From Streptomyces pseudovenezuelae (GTDB lineage Bacteria; Actinomycetota; Actinomycetes; Streptomycetales; Streptomycetaceae), in contig NZ_JARXVH010000012.1 of assembly GCF_029892565.1 (NCBI RefSeq), forward strand, positions 124,001 to 188,000: a stretch of DNA of 64,000 nucleotides. The letters run 5' to 3'. The notes beneath the pieces are model-generated. The model was not told where the DNA came from and searched no databases. It was given only the letters and a program-made list of their open reading frames with translations. Shown one piece after another: positions 1 to 9,132 of the stretch. A program made the position numbers and the translations under genes. How positions within the stretch are numbered: position 1 is the stretch's first letter; each line of letters starts with the position of its first letter.

Positions 1-798
1 GGCGTGAAGTCGCTCGCGCGGCACGACAAGGAGATGCTGCGCACGATGCTGCCGTGGCTGCCCTTCGAGACGACCGACGGGCGGTTGTCCCTGGAGGAGT
101 TCGCGCAACGGCACCCGGTGGTGCACTTCACGCGCACGGTGGAGGAGTACCGGCAGGTCGCGCCGATCGCGTCCGCGCAGGGCATCGGGGTCGTCAACGG
201 CGGTTACACGTACGACAGCGAGCTGGTGGAGGCGCTGCCGTCGGTGCGGCCCGGGACGGTGGTCGCCGAGCTGGACGCGGACACGGTGACCGCGCACCTG
301 GACGCGGTCGATCCGGCGGACGAGCTGGCCCTGTCGGGCTTCCTGGCCGCCGCGCGGGCCAAGCTCGACCCCTTGGGTTGTGACGTCGTCCTGCGCGCCT
401 TCCATCCGCTCTCCGTGCCCGCGCTGCACCTGGACGACCGGGAGGCCCGGCACGAACAGGCCCGCGCGGCGGCCGAGGAGGGCGCCGACGACCTGTGGGC
501 GGGCATCCTCGGCTCACTGCGCGGCAGCGCGCCACGCGCGCGTCTGGTGCTCAACCACCTCAACCCGCTGATCCGCAGGATCAGTTCGCTCGGCGATCCC
601 GAACTCATCGGCACGGCAACGGAGTCGCTGTACGGGCAGGCGCTCCTGATGGCCCAGCGACCGCTGCGACCGGCGGACACGGCGCTGCTGAACCGGTCGT
701 TCATCGGCCTGCTGGAATGGGCCACCCATGGCGAAGCCGACCCCGGTTCCGGGTCCGGGTCCGGCTCCGATTCCGACACCGCGGGGGGCGGTCACTGA
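1..798 (+). CDS. htpG: Hsp90-family chaperone (HtpG-like), C-terminal part
   Basis: The reading frame is open at the left edge of the window, so the N-terminal ATPase part is missing and only about 265 C-terminal residues are visible. They resemble the middle and dimerisation regions of actinobacterial Hsp90-like proteins: a segment on fetching and comparing the middle domain (VVHFTRTVEEY, then GIGVVNGGYTYD) and the LNHLNPLIRRI motif, which corresponds to the LNxxHPLI segment before the C-terminal dimerisation helices. Hsp90 proteins are ATP-driven cytosolic chaperones. The tail ends in a short Gly/Ser/Asp-rich stretch. The stop codon overlaps the start of the next gene by one base (TGATG), so the two are probably translationally coupled. 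The assignment rests on motif resemblance only. Confidence 0.7.
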   Translation, partial: GVKSLARHDKEMLRTMLPWLPFETTDGRLSLEEFAQRHPVVHFTRTVEEYRQVAPIASAQGIGVVNGGYTYDSELVEALPSVRPGTVVAELDADTVTAHLDAVDPADELALSGFLAAARAKLDPLGCDVVLRAFHPLSVPALHLDDREARHEQARAAAEEGADDLWAGILGSLRGSAPRARLVLNHLNPLIRRISSLGDPELIGTATESLYGQALLMAQRPLRPADTALLNRSFIGLLEWATHGEADPGSGSGSGSDSDTAGGGH

Positions 799-3731
799 TG
801 AGTGAGATCACCGATTTCGACTCACTACGCCAGGAGATGGCGGAGAACTCCGAACGGCCGGAGGGACCGGCACGCAACGCGCGCGCGGAGCAACTGCTCG
901 CGGAGGCCGAGAAGTTGGGCATCCCGCTGGCCGTGATCGAGGCGCTCGGACATCAGCTGAAGGTCTACAACTACAGCTCCGAGAAGGACAAGATGTTCGT
1001 CCCCTTCGCGCGTCTGCTGCGCATGTGGGACGAGCGGCCCGAGGACTTCGACGAGTACGAGACGCACTCGTTGCACTGGGTCTTCAAGTGGATGTCGTCC
1101 GGCATGCTCGACCAGCCGCACGTCCCGCTCGCCTCCGTCGAGAAGTGGCTCGGCGAGATGGAGCACCGCTACCGGCTCGCCGGGCACTCCGAACGGGCGG
1201 TGCGCGGCGCCGAGTTCAGCGTGGCCGCGCACATCGGTGACATCCCGCGCGCGGAGCGGGCGTTCGAGGCGTGGCTGGCGGCCGACCGGGACAGCATGGC
1301 CGACTGCCACGCGTGCGAGTTGCAGGGGCAGGGCTGGTGGCAGGCGGAGCGCGGCCGGGACGAGGCGGCGCTGGAGCTGCTGCGGCCGGTCCTGGAGGGC
1401 GAGTTCACCTGCGCCCACGAGCCGCACACCGCGCTGGCCTCCTCCCTGACGCCCCTGCTGCGCCTGGGCCGCACGGACGAGGCGCGCGCGAACCATCTGC
1501 GGGGCTTCCGGCTGGTGCGCTCCATGGAGAGCATGCGGGGCGCGTACGCGGACCACGTCGAGTTCTGCGCGCTGACCGGCAACGAGGCGCGCGGACTTGA
1601 GCTGCTCGCGGAGCGCCCGGCGTACTTCACGGACGCCGGGCAACCGCGCAGCAGGCTGGACTTCCTGTCGGTGGTGGCGCTCCTCATGGACCGGCTGGTC
1701 GAACTCGGCCTCGGCGAGCGGCAGGTGCCCGGACCGCCCGGCCGGACGTGGACCGCCCGCGAACTCGCCCCGCACGCGCGTGCGGAGGTCCTCGCCCTGG
1801 CGGCACGGTTCGACGAACGCAACGGCACGACGTACGTCAGTGAGCGGGCACGCACGCGTATGGGTCAGCGTCCGCTGGTGGAACGGCTGCCGCTCGGGGT
1901 ACGCGCGGCCCGCCCCGTCTCCGCGCCCGTGGCGCCGGCCCCGGTCGCCGAAACAGCCTCGGAACCGGACCTGTCCGCCCTCCTGACCGAGGCGCGGCGG
2001 CTGTCCGACGCTCTCCAGCCGAACGCCGTCCCGGCCTGGGCGGCGGTCTCGCGGGCCGCCGAGGGCGTCGAGCTGGACGCCCGCGACCGCGCGGAGATCG
2101 TCGACCACGAGGCGATGGACCGGGGCCCCGAGGGCGCCGAACTGTTCGAGCGGGCCGCCGAGTTGTACGCGGAGGCGGGCGACCCCGGCGAGGCCCTGGC
2201 GGCACACGCGCGTGCGGCCTACATCCGCGCCCTGTCCGGCCACGTCGCCGAGGCCGTCGCGGTGGTCACCGACCTCTACGACGAGGTCCTCGCGCTCTAC
2301 GCCGACGAGGCGACCGGCGTACGGCAGACGGCGTCGGTGCTGATCGGCCGGGCCCGGATCCTGATGCGGCGGGCGCACGAGACGGGCGAGGGCGTCGACG
2401 AAACGATCCTCGGTGCCGCCGATGCCGCCGTGCGGGAGTTGCTCGCGCTGGTCGACGGGCGGGGCGGGGGTGATGTGCGGCTGGCTTCCCGGACGGCCGA
2501 GGCGCTGGCCATGCTGGCGGAACTCGCGGTGCAGCACGGGGAGTTGGAGGCCGCCGCCGATTTGTTCGGGCGGGCCTCGGAGGGGTTCGTGACGGCGGGG
2601 CTGCCGTGGTTCGCGGTGGAGTACGAGGCTCGGCTGGCCGGGCTGGCGCACCATCTGGGCGATGTTCCGGAGGCGGAGCGGGCGTTGCGGGCGGCGCTGG
2701 AGCACGGCGGGCCGCATCTGGAGGCGGTCGGACGGGCCCAGCTGCACCTCCAGCTCGGCGAGGTGCTCGGCGGCCTGGGACAGCTCCAGGAGGCCGGGGA
2801 GCACGCCCTGGAGGCGGCGCACTGGGCCGACGAGGCGGGCGAGGGCCCGACGCTGGGCGCCTTGGCACGGCACCAGCTCGGCGGGTTCCTGCTGCGCCGG
2901 CAGCGGTGGGCCGAGGCCGCGGAGGTGCTGGAGTCCGCGCTGCCCGACCTGAACGCGGAGACGCACGGCGACGGCGCGGTCGTACAGACGCAGTGGTGGC
3001 TCGGCGACTGTCTGAGCGAGCTCGGCGAACACCGCGCGGCGGCCGAACGCCGGTTGCAGGCGGCCGAGATCGCCCGGCACTGGCCCGAGCAGCAGGACCA
3101 CGCGACGCTGGCGCACCTGGCCGCAGAGTCCCTCGGGAACGCCGGGCTGCCGGCCGAGGCGGACCAGGCGTACGCGCGCGCAGGTGACCTGTGGCAGTCG
3201 CTCGGCAACGTGCACGGCCTCGTCCGCTCCCTGCGCGCCCGCGCGTGGCTCGCGCTCCGGGTGGAGGACGAGGACGGGACGGACGCGGCACGGGAGTTCA
3301 TGGCGGACGCGGTCCGCGCCTGCGAGACGGCCCTGGGCGACGGCGTGGACGACGACACGGCGCGGCTGCGGCTCGTCGCCGAACTCGGGCACACCCACCG
3401 CCAGTTCGGCGACCTGCTGGCCCGTTCCGCCGCCGAGGACGCCGACGACGAGGCGATCAGGGCGACGCTCGAAGGGGCCCTGGCCCAGGTCACCGAGGCG
3501 ATCGCGGTCTTCGTCCCGCTCGGCGACGGCGCCCTGGACAGCCGCACCGGCGCCGAACTCGCCGCCGGCTGGCTGGAGTCCGACCTCAGCCGCCCGGCCC
3601 GCGCGGCGGCACGCGCCCGTTCGGTCCTCTCGGCGTACGACGGCGCCACCGAGGAGGACACGACGGCGCAGGCCCGCCGGGCAGAGGCGCAACAGATGCT
3701 TGAGGTGGTCCAGGAACAGGGGGCGGACTGA
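798..3731 (+). CDS. Large tetratricopeptide-repeat protein coupled to the Hsp90 gene
   Basis: A protein of 977 residues with no signal peptide or membrane segment, built almost wholly of amphipathic helix pairs typical of TPR proteins (for example AADLFGRASEGFVTAGLPWF and EQAYARAGDLW-like repeats). An Ala/Pro-rich linker around residues 370-395 separates an N-terminal helical half from the repeat-rich C-terminal half. The ATG at 798 is chosen because it overlaps the upstream stop (TGATG) and follows the coding pattern; the frame extends upstream but there it is only a shadow of the Hsp90 gene. TPR arrays often bind Hsp90 or its clients, so a co-chaperone or scaffold role is a reasonable inference from the coupling. 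No catalytic motif is visible. Confidence 0.8.
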   Translation: MSEITDFDSLRQEMAENSERPEGPARNARAEQLLAEAEKLGIPLAVIEALGHQLKVYNYSSEKDKMFVPFARLLRMWDERPEDFDEYETHSLHWVFKWMSSGMLDQPHVPLASVEKWLGEMEHRYRLAGHSERAVRGAEFSVAAHIGDIPRAERAFEAWLAADRDSMADCHACELQGQGWWQAERGRDEAALELLRPVLEGEFTCAHEPHTALASSLTPLLRLGRTDEARANHLRGFRLVRSMESMRGAYADHVEFCALTGNEARGLELLAERPAYFTDAGQPRSRLDFLSVVALLMDRLVELGLGERQVPGPPGRTWTARELAPHARAEVLALAARFDERNGTTYVSERARTRMGQRPLVERLPLGVRAARPVSAPVAPAPVAETASEPDLSALLTEARRLSDALQPNAVPAWAAVSRAAEGVELDARDRAEIVDHEAMDRGPEGAELFERAAELYAEAGDPGEALAAHARAAYIRALSGHVAEAVAVVTDLYDEVLALYADEATGVRQTASVLIGRARILMRRAHETGEGVDETILGAADAAVRELLALVDGRGGGDVRLASRTAEALAMLAELAVQHGELEAAADLFGRASEGFVTAGLPWFAVEYEARLAGLAHHLGDVPEAERALRAALEHGGPHLEAVGRAQLHLQLGEVLGGLGQLQEAGEHALEAAHWADEAGEGPTLGALARHQLGGFLLRRQRWAEAAEVLESALPDLNAETHGDGAVVQTQWWLGDCLSELGEHRAAAERRLQAAEIARHWPEQQDHATLAHLAAESLGNAGLPAEADQAYARAGDLWQSLGNVHGLVRSLRARAWLALRVEDEDGTDAAREFMADAVRACETALGDGVDDDTARLRLVAELGHTHRQFGDLLARSAAEDADDEAIRATLEGALAQVTEAIAVFVPLGDGALDSRTGAELAAGWLESDLSRPARAAARARSVLSAYDGATEEDTTAQARRAEAQQMLEVVQEQGAD

Positions 3732-3844
3732 CGCGCGTAGCGCGGGGCGAGCGTGCGTTACGTCGGGCGGGCGTGGCACGCGACGAGCCTGCGCGGCGGG
3801 GCTCCACCCGCCGCCCCTACCTGCCTACGCGCCAGCTGGACGCC

Positions 3845-5548
3845 CTACTCCACCCCGATCAACAACAACGCCCCCTGCCGTCCACCCCGATACACCACCG
3901 TGTCGACCGCGAGGTACGCCTCACGCACGCGTGCTTCGAGGCGGGTGGTGACGGAGTCGGGGGCGTCGTCGCCGAGGACGAGGGTGACGAGTTCGCCGCC
4001 GGCCGAGAGCATGCGGTCGAGGACGGCCTCGGCGGTGGCGGTGACGTCGGAGCCGATCACGGCCACGTCGCCGTCGATGAGGCCGAGGACGTCGCCGGCC
4101 TGGCAGATGCCGGCCATGGTCCAGGACTGCCGTTCGGCGACCTCGACCTCGGCGTACCGGGTCGCGCCGGCCGCCGACGTCATCGAGACGACGTCCTCGT
4201 CGAAGCGCCGCTCCGGCTCGTGCACGGCGAGTGCCGCGATGCCCTGGACCGCGGAGCGGGTCGGGATCAGGGCCACCCGGATGCCCTCGGCGCGGGCCTG
4301 CTCGGCCGCCGCGGCGGCGGTGTGGCGCAGGTCGGCGTCGTTGGGCAGCAGCACCACCTCGCGCGCGTGGGCCCGCCGTACGGCCTCGACGAGTTCCCCG
4401 CTCGCGGGCGGCTCCCCGGGGCGCGCGAGCACGATGGTCGCGCCGGCCTCGGTGTACAGCCCGGCCAGGCCCTCGCCCGGCACGACCGCCACCACGGCCC
4501 GCTGGGCGCGCTCCCGGGGCGGCCGCTCGGCGCCCGTCGTATGGACGTCGCCGAGCCCGAAGTGGGTGATCCGGATCCGGTACGGCCGTCCGGCCTCGAC
4601 GCCCGCTTCGACGGCGGCGCCGGCGTCGTCCACGTGCACATGGACGTTCCACAGTCCGTCGCCGCCGACCACGACCAGCGAGTCCCCGAGGGCGTCCAGG
4701 CGGGCCCGCAACCGGGCCACGGCCGCGTCGTCGGCCTCCAGGAGGTAGATCACCTCGTAGGCGGGGCCGCCCTCTTCAGGGGAGTCGGGAGAGGGGGCAC
4801 ATTCCTCGACGGCTACGGAGTCGGCGGCAGCGGCCGTATCGGCCTCCACGCGTGCGTGCCCCCCGAAGACCACGACCGCCCCCGGTGTCTCCCCCGTGAA
4901 CGTCTCCACCAGCGCGGCCAGCACCGCCACCAGCCCGCGCCCTCCGGCGTCCACCACCCCGGCCCGGTCCAGCACGGCCAGTTGTCCCGGGGTCTCGGCG
5001 AGTGCCGTGCGCGCCCCTTCGTAGGCGGCCCGCGCGACCGTCCCGCAGTCCCCCTCGGCTCCCTCGGCCGCGTCGGCGGCGGCCGAGGCGACCGACAGGA
5101 CCGTGCCCTCGACGGGGTGCGCGACGGCCTGGCGGGCGGAGTCGGCGGCCTGCCGCAGGGCGAGGCGGAGACCGGATCCGTCGGTGTGAGGCGTCTCACC
5201 GTCGGCGGCGAGCACCTGGGCCATGCCGCGCAGCAGTTGGGCGAGGATCGTCCCGGAGTTCCCCTGGGCGCCTATCAGCGCGCCGTGCGCCATCGCGTGC
5301 GTGGTGTCCGCGAGCGTCGGCTTCTCCGGCGTCCCGGGGCCCATCTCGTGCGCCGCGAACACCGCCTCCACGGCCGTGACCGCGGACTCCATCGTCAGAT
5401 ACAGGTTGGTGCCGGTGTCCCCGTCGGCCACGGGAAAGACATTGATCGCGTCGATCTCCTCGCGCGCCCGGCCCAGTGCCGTGAGCGCGAGGCCGCACCA
5501 GGTGCGTACCGCGAGAGCATCGAAGAATGTCTGCGGCACCTGCGCCAC
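3845..5548 (-). CDS. DAK2-domain protein, fatty-acid-kinase (FakA)-like
   Basis: A cytosolic protein of 567 residues. The N-terminal DAK2 (DhaL-like) nucleotide-binding domain carries INVFPVADGDTGTNL, whose aspartates bind Mg-ATP, and LIGAQGNSGTILAQLLRG further on. The C-terminal half (GRGLVAVLAAL, then a DegV/EDD-like domain to the end) is the usual architecture of FakA/YloV proteins, which phosphorylate fatty acids held by a FakB partner. The GTG at 5548 is preferred over an upstream ATG at 5653 because an AGGGAGG ribosome site lies about eight bases before it and the added residues do not look like protein. It is divergent from rpmB. A neighbouring recG, known downstream in some genomes, is absent here; the gene instead converges on the TPR gene. 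Substrate is inferred from the family. Confidence 0.88.
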   Translation of the reverse strand: MAQVPQTFFDALAVRTWCGLALTALGRAREEIDAINVFPVADGDTGTNLYLTMESAVTAVEAVFAAHEMGPGTPEKPTLADTTHAMAHGALIGAQGNSGTILAQLLRGMAQVLAADGETPHTDGSGLRLALRQAADSARQAVAHPVEGTVLSVASAAADAAEGAEGDCGTVARAAYEGARTALAETPGQLAVLDRAGVVDAGGRGLVAVLAALVETFTGETPGAVVVFGGHARVEADTAAAADSVAVEECAPSPDSPEEGGPAYEVIYLLEADDAAVARLRARLDALGDSLVVVGGDGLWNVHVHVDDAGAAVEAGVEAGRPYRIRITHFGLGDVHTTGAERPPRERAQRAVVAVVPGEGLAGLYTEAGATIVLARPGEPPASGELVEAVRRAHAREVVLLPNDADLRHTAAAAAEQARAEGIRVALIPTRSAVQGIAALAVHEPERRFDEDVVSMTSAAGATRYAEVEVAERQSWTMAGICQAGDVLGLIDGDVAVIGSDVTATAEAVLDRMLSAGGELVTLVLGDDAPDSVTTRLEARVREAYLAVDTVVYRGGRQGALLLIGVE

Positions 5549-5640
5549 CTGCGCCTCCCTGAGCTGCTGGACTGCAGGAAGCGTAGAGCAGCCGTGGTAG
5601 TTTCGTTCTACTGGCGCAGCCGTTGTATGCTGCTCCGGTT

Positions 5641-5723
5641 GCCCGATCCACATCGGGCCATTCCCCTGGCAGCGCCACCAAGATCTCTGAATTCAGTGAT
5701 CTCGATCCCGGCATGCCGGGATC
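5641..5723 (+). promoter_or_regulatory. rpmB leader with consecutive dyad symmetries
   Basis: Three inverted repeats lie in the 118 bases before the rpmB start: GCCCGAT-CCAC-ATCGGGC at 5641-5658, the short palindrome CTGAATTCAG at 5687-5696, and a perfect 20-base palindrome GATCCCGGCATGCCGGGATC at 5704-5723. The last ends 35 bases before the start codon. They could form stem-loops in the mRNA leader or be protein-binding dyads on DNA. No canonical promoter could be fixed with confidence. Function is unknown. Confidence 0.45.
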
Positions 5724-5758
5724 AACCGTAAGTGCATCTGAAGTCTTTGGAGTGACCC

Positions 5759-5944
5759 GTGGCTGCCAACTGCGACGTCTGCGGCAAGGGCCCGGGCTTC
5801 GGCAACAACATCTCGCACTCGCACCGCCGTACGCCCCGTCGCTGGAACCCGAACATCCAGCGCGTACGTACCGTGGTCGGTGGGACGCCGAAGCGCGTGA
5901 ACGCCTGCACCTCGTGCATCAAGGCCGGCAAGGTCTCGCGCTGA
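5759..5944 (+). CDS. rpmB: 50S ribosomal protein L28
   Basis: A basic 61-residue protein of the L28 family, part of the large ribosomal subunit. It starts at GTG and reads AANCDVCGKGPGFGNNISHSH. Two Cys-x-x-Cys pairs (CDVC near the N terminus and CTSC near residue 50) make it the zinc-binding C+ form. Streptomyces usually also encode a zinc-free C- paralogue under Zur control; this copy is therefore likely the zinc-replete housekeeping version. It stands alone between the divergent DAK2 gene and a strong terminator. The length and sequence are normal for the family. Confidence 0.97.
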   Translation: MAANCDVCGKGPGFGNNISHSHRRTPRRWNPNIQRVRTVVGGTPKRVNACTSCIKAGKVSR

Positions 5945-5985
5945 CGCACTGTTGAGCGCGTAGCCACTGCTGGTTCGCCGCACTG

Positions 5986-6016
5986 AGCCGGTCCACCTCG
6001 TGTGGACCGGCTTTTT
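5986..6016 (+). terminator. Rho-independent terminator of rpmB
   Basis: An 11-bp stem (AGCCGGTCCAC paired with GTGGACCGGCT) with a five-base loop, ending in a run of five T, 42 bases after the rpmB stop. Confidence 0.9.
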
Positions 6017-6076
6017 GCTGTGCCCGATCCCTGAAGCCTCAGCCGACAGGCGGGGTGAGCTGCCAGAATCGCAGGA

Positions 6077-9000
6077 ATGCGCTTCGGCATCCTGGGCCCG
6101 CTGGACGTCCGCACCGACGACGGCACCCCCGTCGACCCCGGCGGCCCCCGCCCCCGCGCCCTGCTGACGCTCCTGCTCCTGGACGCGGGCCGCGCGGTCT
6201 CCACGCAGCGCCTCACAGACGGCCTGTACGGCGCCGAGCCACCCTCCGGAGCCGCCAACGCCCTCCAGTCGCAGATATCCCGCCTGCGCAGGCGGCTGGC
6301 CCCGCACACGGACATCGAGGCGGTCCCGGCCGGCTACCGCGTCGCCGCCCCGCCGGACTCGGTCGACGCCCACCGCTTCGAACACCTGACCAAGGAGGGG
6401 CGTTCCGCGCTCGCCGCCGGTGATCCCGCGCGGGCGGCGGCCAAGCTGCGCGAGGCGCTCGCCCTGTGGCGCGGTCCGGCGCTGGCCGACCTCCCGGACG
6501 CGCACGCCGAGGCCGCCCGCCTGGAAGAGCTCAGGCCGGCCGCCGTACAGGACCGGATCGAGGCGGATCTCGCGCTCGGCGGCGGACCCGAACTCGTACC
6601 GGAGCTGCGGGCGCTGCTGTCCGTCCGGCCGCTGGGCGAGCGGCTGTACGGGCAGTTGATGCGGGCCCTGCACGCGGCCGGGCGGCCCGCGGAGGCGCTC
6701 TCGGTGTACGAGGAGGCCCGGCGCGCGCTCGCCGACGAGCTCGGGGCCGATCCCTCGCCTGAGCTGTCCGCGCTGCACCTGGAGCTGCTCCGGGGCGGCC
6801 CCGAGCCCGTGCGGCTCCGGTTCCCGGTCCAGCTCACCCGGTTCGTCGGACGTGAGCCCGAACTCGCCCGGATCTCCGCCCTCCTGGCCGACGCGCGTCT
6901 GGTCACGCTCACCGGCCCCGGCGGCGCGGGCAAGACGCGGCTGGCGATCGAGGCCGCGAGCGGGCACGCCGAGGCCTGCTTCGTCGAGCTGGCGCCGCTC
7001 ACCGACGGCACGCGGATCCCGTACGCCGTGCTGACCGCGCTCGGCGTGCGCGAGGGCTTCCGCGGTCCCGCGACGGACAGCACGGACCGACTGCTCGCCT
7101 CCCTGGCGGACCGCGCTGTCCTCTTGGTGCTCGACAACTGCGAACACCTGGTGGCGGACGCCGCCCGGCTCACCGCGCTGCTCCTCGCGTCTTGCCCCGG
7201 GCCTGCGCGTCCTCGCCACCAGCCGCGAGTCCCTCGGCATCACCGGCGAGATCCTGGTCCCGGTGCCACCGCTGGCACCGGAACCGGCGGTACGGCTCTT
7301 CGTGGACCGCGCCCGGGCCGTACGCCCCGGTTTCGAGACCCACGCGCGCGTGCCGGACATCTGTGCGGCCCTCGACGGGCTGCCCCTCGCCATCGAACTG
7401 GCGGCGGCCCGGCTGCGCACGCTGGACCCCGACGAGCTGGCAGAGCGCCTGGACGACCGGTTCCGGCTGCTGTCCCGCGGCGACCGCTCCAAGGCGCCCC
7501 GGCACCGCACTCTTCGGGCGGTGGTGGAGTGGAGCTGGGATCTGCTGGACGACGAGGAGCGGGAGCTGGCGCGACGGCTGACGGTGTTCTCCGGGGGCGC
7601 GACGCTGGCGGCGGTCGAGGCGGTGTGCGGGCTGCCGTATCCGGAGGACCTGCTGGCCTCGCTGGTCGAGAAGTCGTTCCTGGAGGTGTCCGAGGGGCGC
7701 TACCGGATGCTGGAGACGCTCCGGGCCTTCGCCGCCGAGGAGTTGGCCGATACCGAGGGGCTGCGGGACGCGCACGCCGCGTACTTCCTGCGGCTGGCCG
7801 AGCGGGCGGAGCCGGAGCTGCGCGGCGGCGGTCAACTGCCCTGGCTGGCCCGGCTGACCGCCGACCACGCCAACCTGGACGCGGCACTGCGCCACCTCGT
7901 GCGGACGCGCCCCGAGGACGCCCTGCGCCTGATGGCGCTCCTGTCCTGGTTCTGGCGGCTGCGCGGACTGCACGGCGGTCAGGTGGCGACGGCCCGCGAA
8001 CTGCTGGCCGCCGTGGGGGACGCGCCGCTGCCGGGGCTTGAGGAGGCGTACGTGCTGTGCGCGATCAACTCGCTCTCCGGGGACGGAGGCGGGGACGGGG
8101 ACGGAGGCGGCGACCGGTCCGACGAGATCGTCGCGCGGGTGGACGACGTTCTGGCCGCGTACGAGGGACCGCTGCGGCTGCCGTACGTCCTCGTGCTGTG
8201 GTCGGTCGCCGCCGGGCCCCGGCCCGCCACCATGGACCATGCCCTCGCGCTGGCCGGTGACGACGCCTGGGCGCGTGCGCTGCTGGACGTGGGGCTCGGA
8301 TTCCGGGAGCAGTTCGTGGGACGGGCGCGGGAGGCCGAGGAGCGCTTCGCCCGCGCGCTCGCCGGGTTCCGCGCCACCGGCGACCGCTGGGGCATGGCCA
8401 ACTCCCTCGATCCGCTCGGGCTGTACGCCCACGCGCGCGGAGACGCGCGACGGGCGCTGGAACTCCTCGACGAAGGCCTGGAGTACGTGCGGGAGCTGGC
8501 CGCCCCCGAAGAGACCTCCGACCTGCTGCGCAGCCGCGCGACCGTACTGCTGCACCAGGGCGACCCGGCCGCCGCCGTCGCCCACTTCGAGCAGGCCCTC
8601 GCGCTGGCCCGTACCGCCGGGATGCCCGACAAGGTGGCGAGCGCCTGGCGCGGTCTCGGTGACGCGGCCCGGCTGTCCGGGGACACGGCACGCGCACGCG
8701 TGCAGTACGAGAACGCCCTGGAGGCGTGCGCCGCCAACTGGTTCAGCGTCGGCGAGACCGTCCGCATCCTCATCGGCCTGGGCCGCACGGCCGCCGCCGA
8801 GGCGGACCCCGGTACGGCCCGCGACTGGTTCCGGCAGGCCGCGGAGCTGGCCGCCGAGGGCCCGGGCGACCTCGAACTCGCGGACGCGGCCGAGGCGTTG
8901 GCGTCCATCGCCGAGTCCCCGGAGCGGGCCGCGGTGCTCCTCGGCGCCGGCTCGGGCCTGCGGGGCGCCCGTCCCGAGGGCGACCGCGATGTCGTACGCA

Positions 9001-9098
9001 CCGATCGGGACGTACGCGCGAAGCTGTCGCCCGAGGCGTACGGGCAGGCCTTCGAGCAGGGCCGGAAGCGGCGGTCAGCGGCGGTCAGCGAACGGTAG
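6077..9098 (+). pseudogene. BTAD/NB-ARC/TPR transcriptional regulator (AfsR/SARP type), frameshifted
   Basis: The intact product would have about 1006 residues. The N terminus (MRFGILGPLDVR, then SQISRLRRRL) is a winged-helix DNA-binding domain; a BTAD helical domain follows to about residue 250; an NB-ARC-like ATPase has a P-loop at LTGPGGAGKTRLAIEAA and a Walker B at VLLVLDNCEHL; the C-terminal third is TPR-like. The first frame (from ATG 6077) loses homology after LLLASCPG. The matching continuation GLRVLATSRESLGITGEIL lies in the next frame from about 7202 and runs to 9098. One extra G in the run at 7199-7201 explains the break. Left uncorrected, the first frame would end at 8041 with a meaningless tail. 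It could be a true mutation or a sequencing error; no slippery heptamer typical of programmed shifts is evident. It may have controlled the monooxygenase gene 34 bases downstream. Confidence 0.82.
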
Positions 9099-9132
9099 GA
9101 GGACGGTCAGCGGGGCCGCCGAAGCTCTCCCC

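Noticed and set aside
825..3779. Long minus-strand frame of 984 codons opposite the TPR gene
   Set aside because: It mirrors the real gene. Its residues are Arg/Gly/Pro/Val-rich without any motif, as is usual for antisense frames in high-GC DNA.
7195..7202. Programmed frameshift in the BTAD regulator
   Set aside because: No slippery heptamer or downstream structure that fits; a single extra G explains the data more simply.
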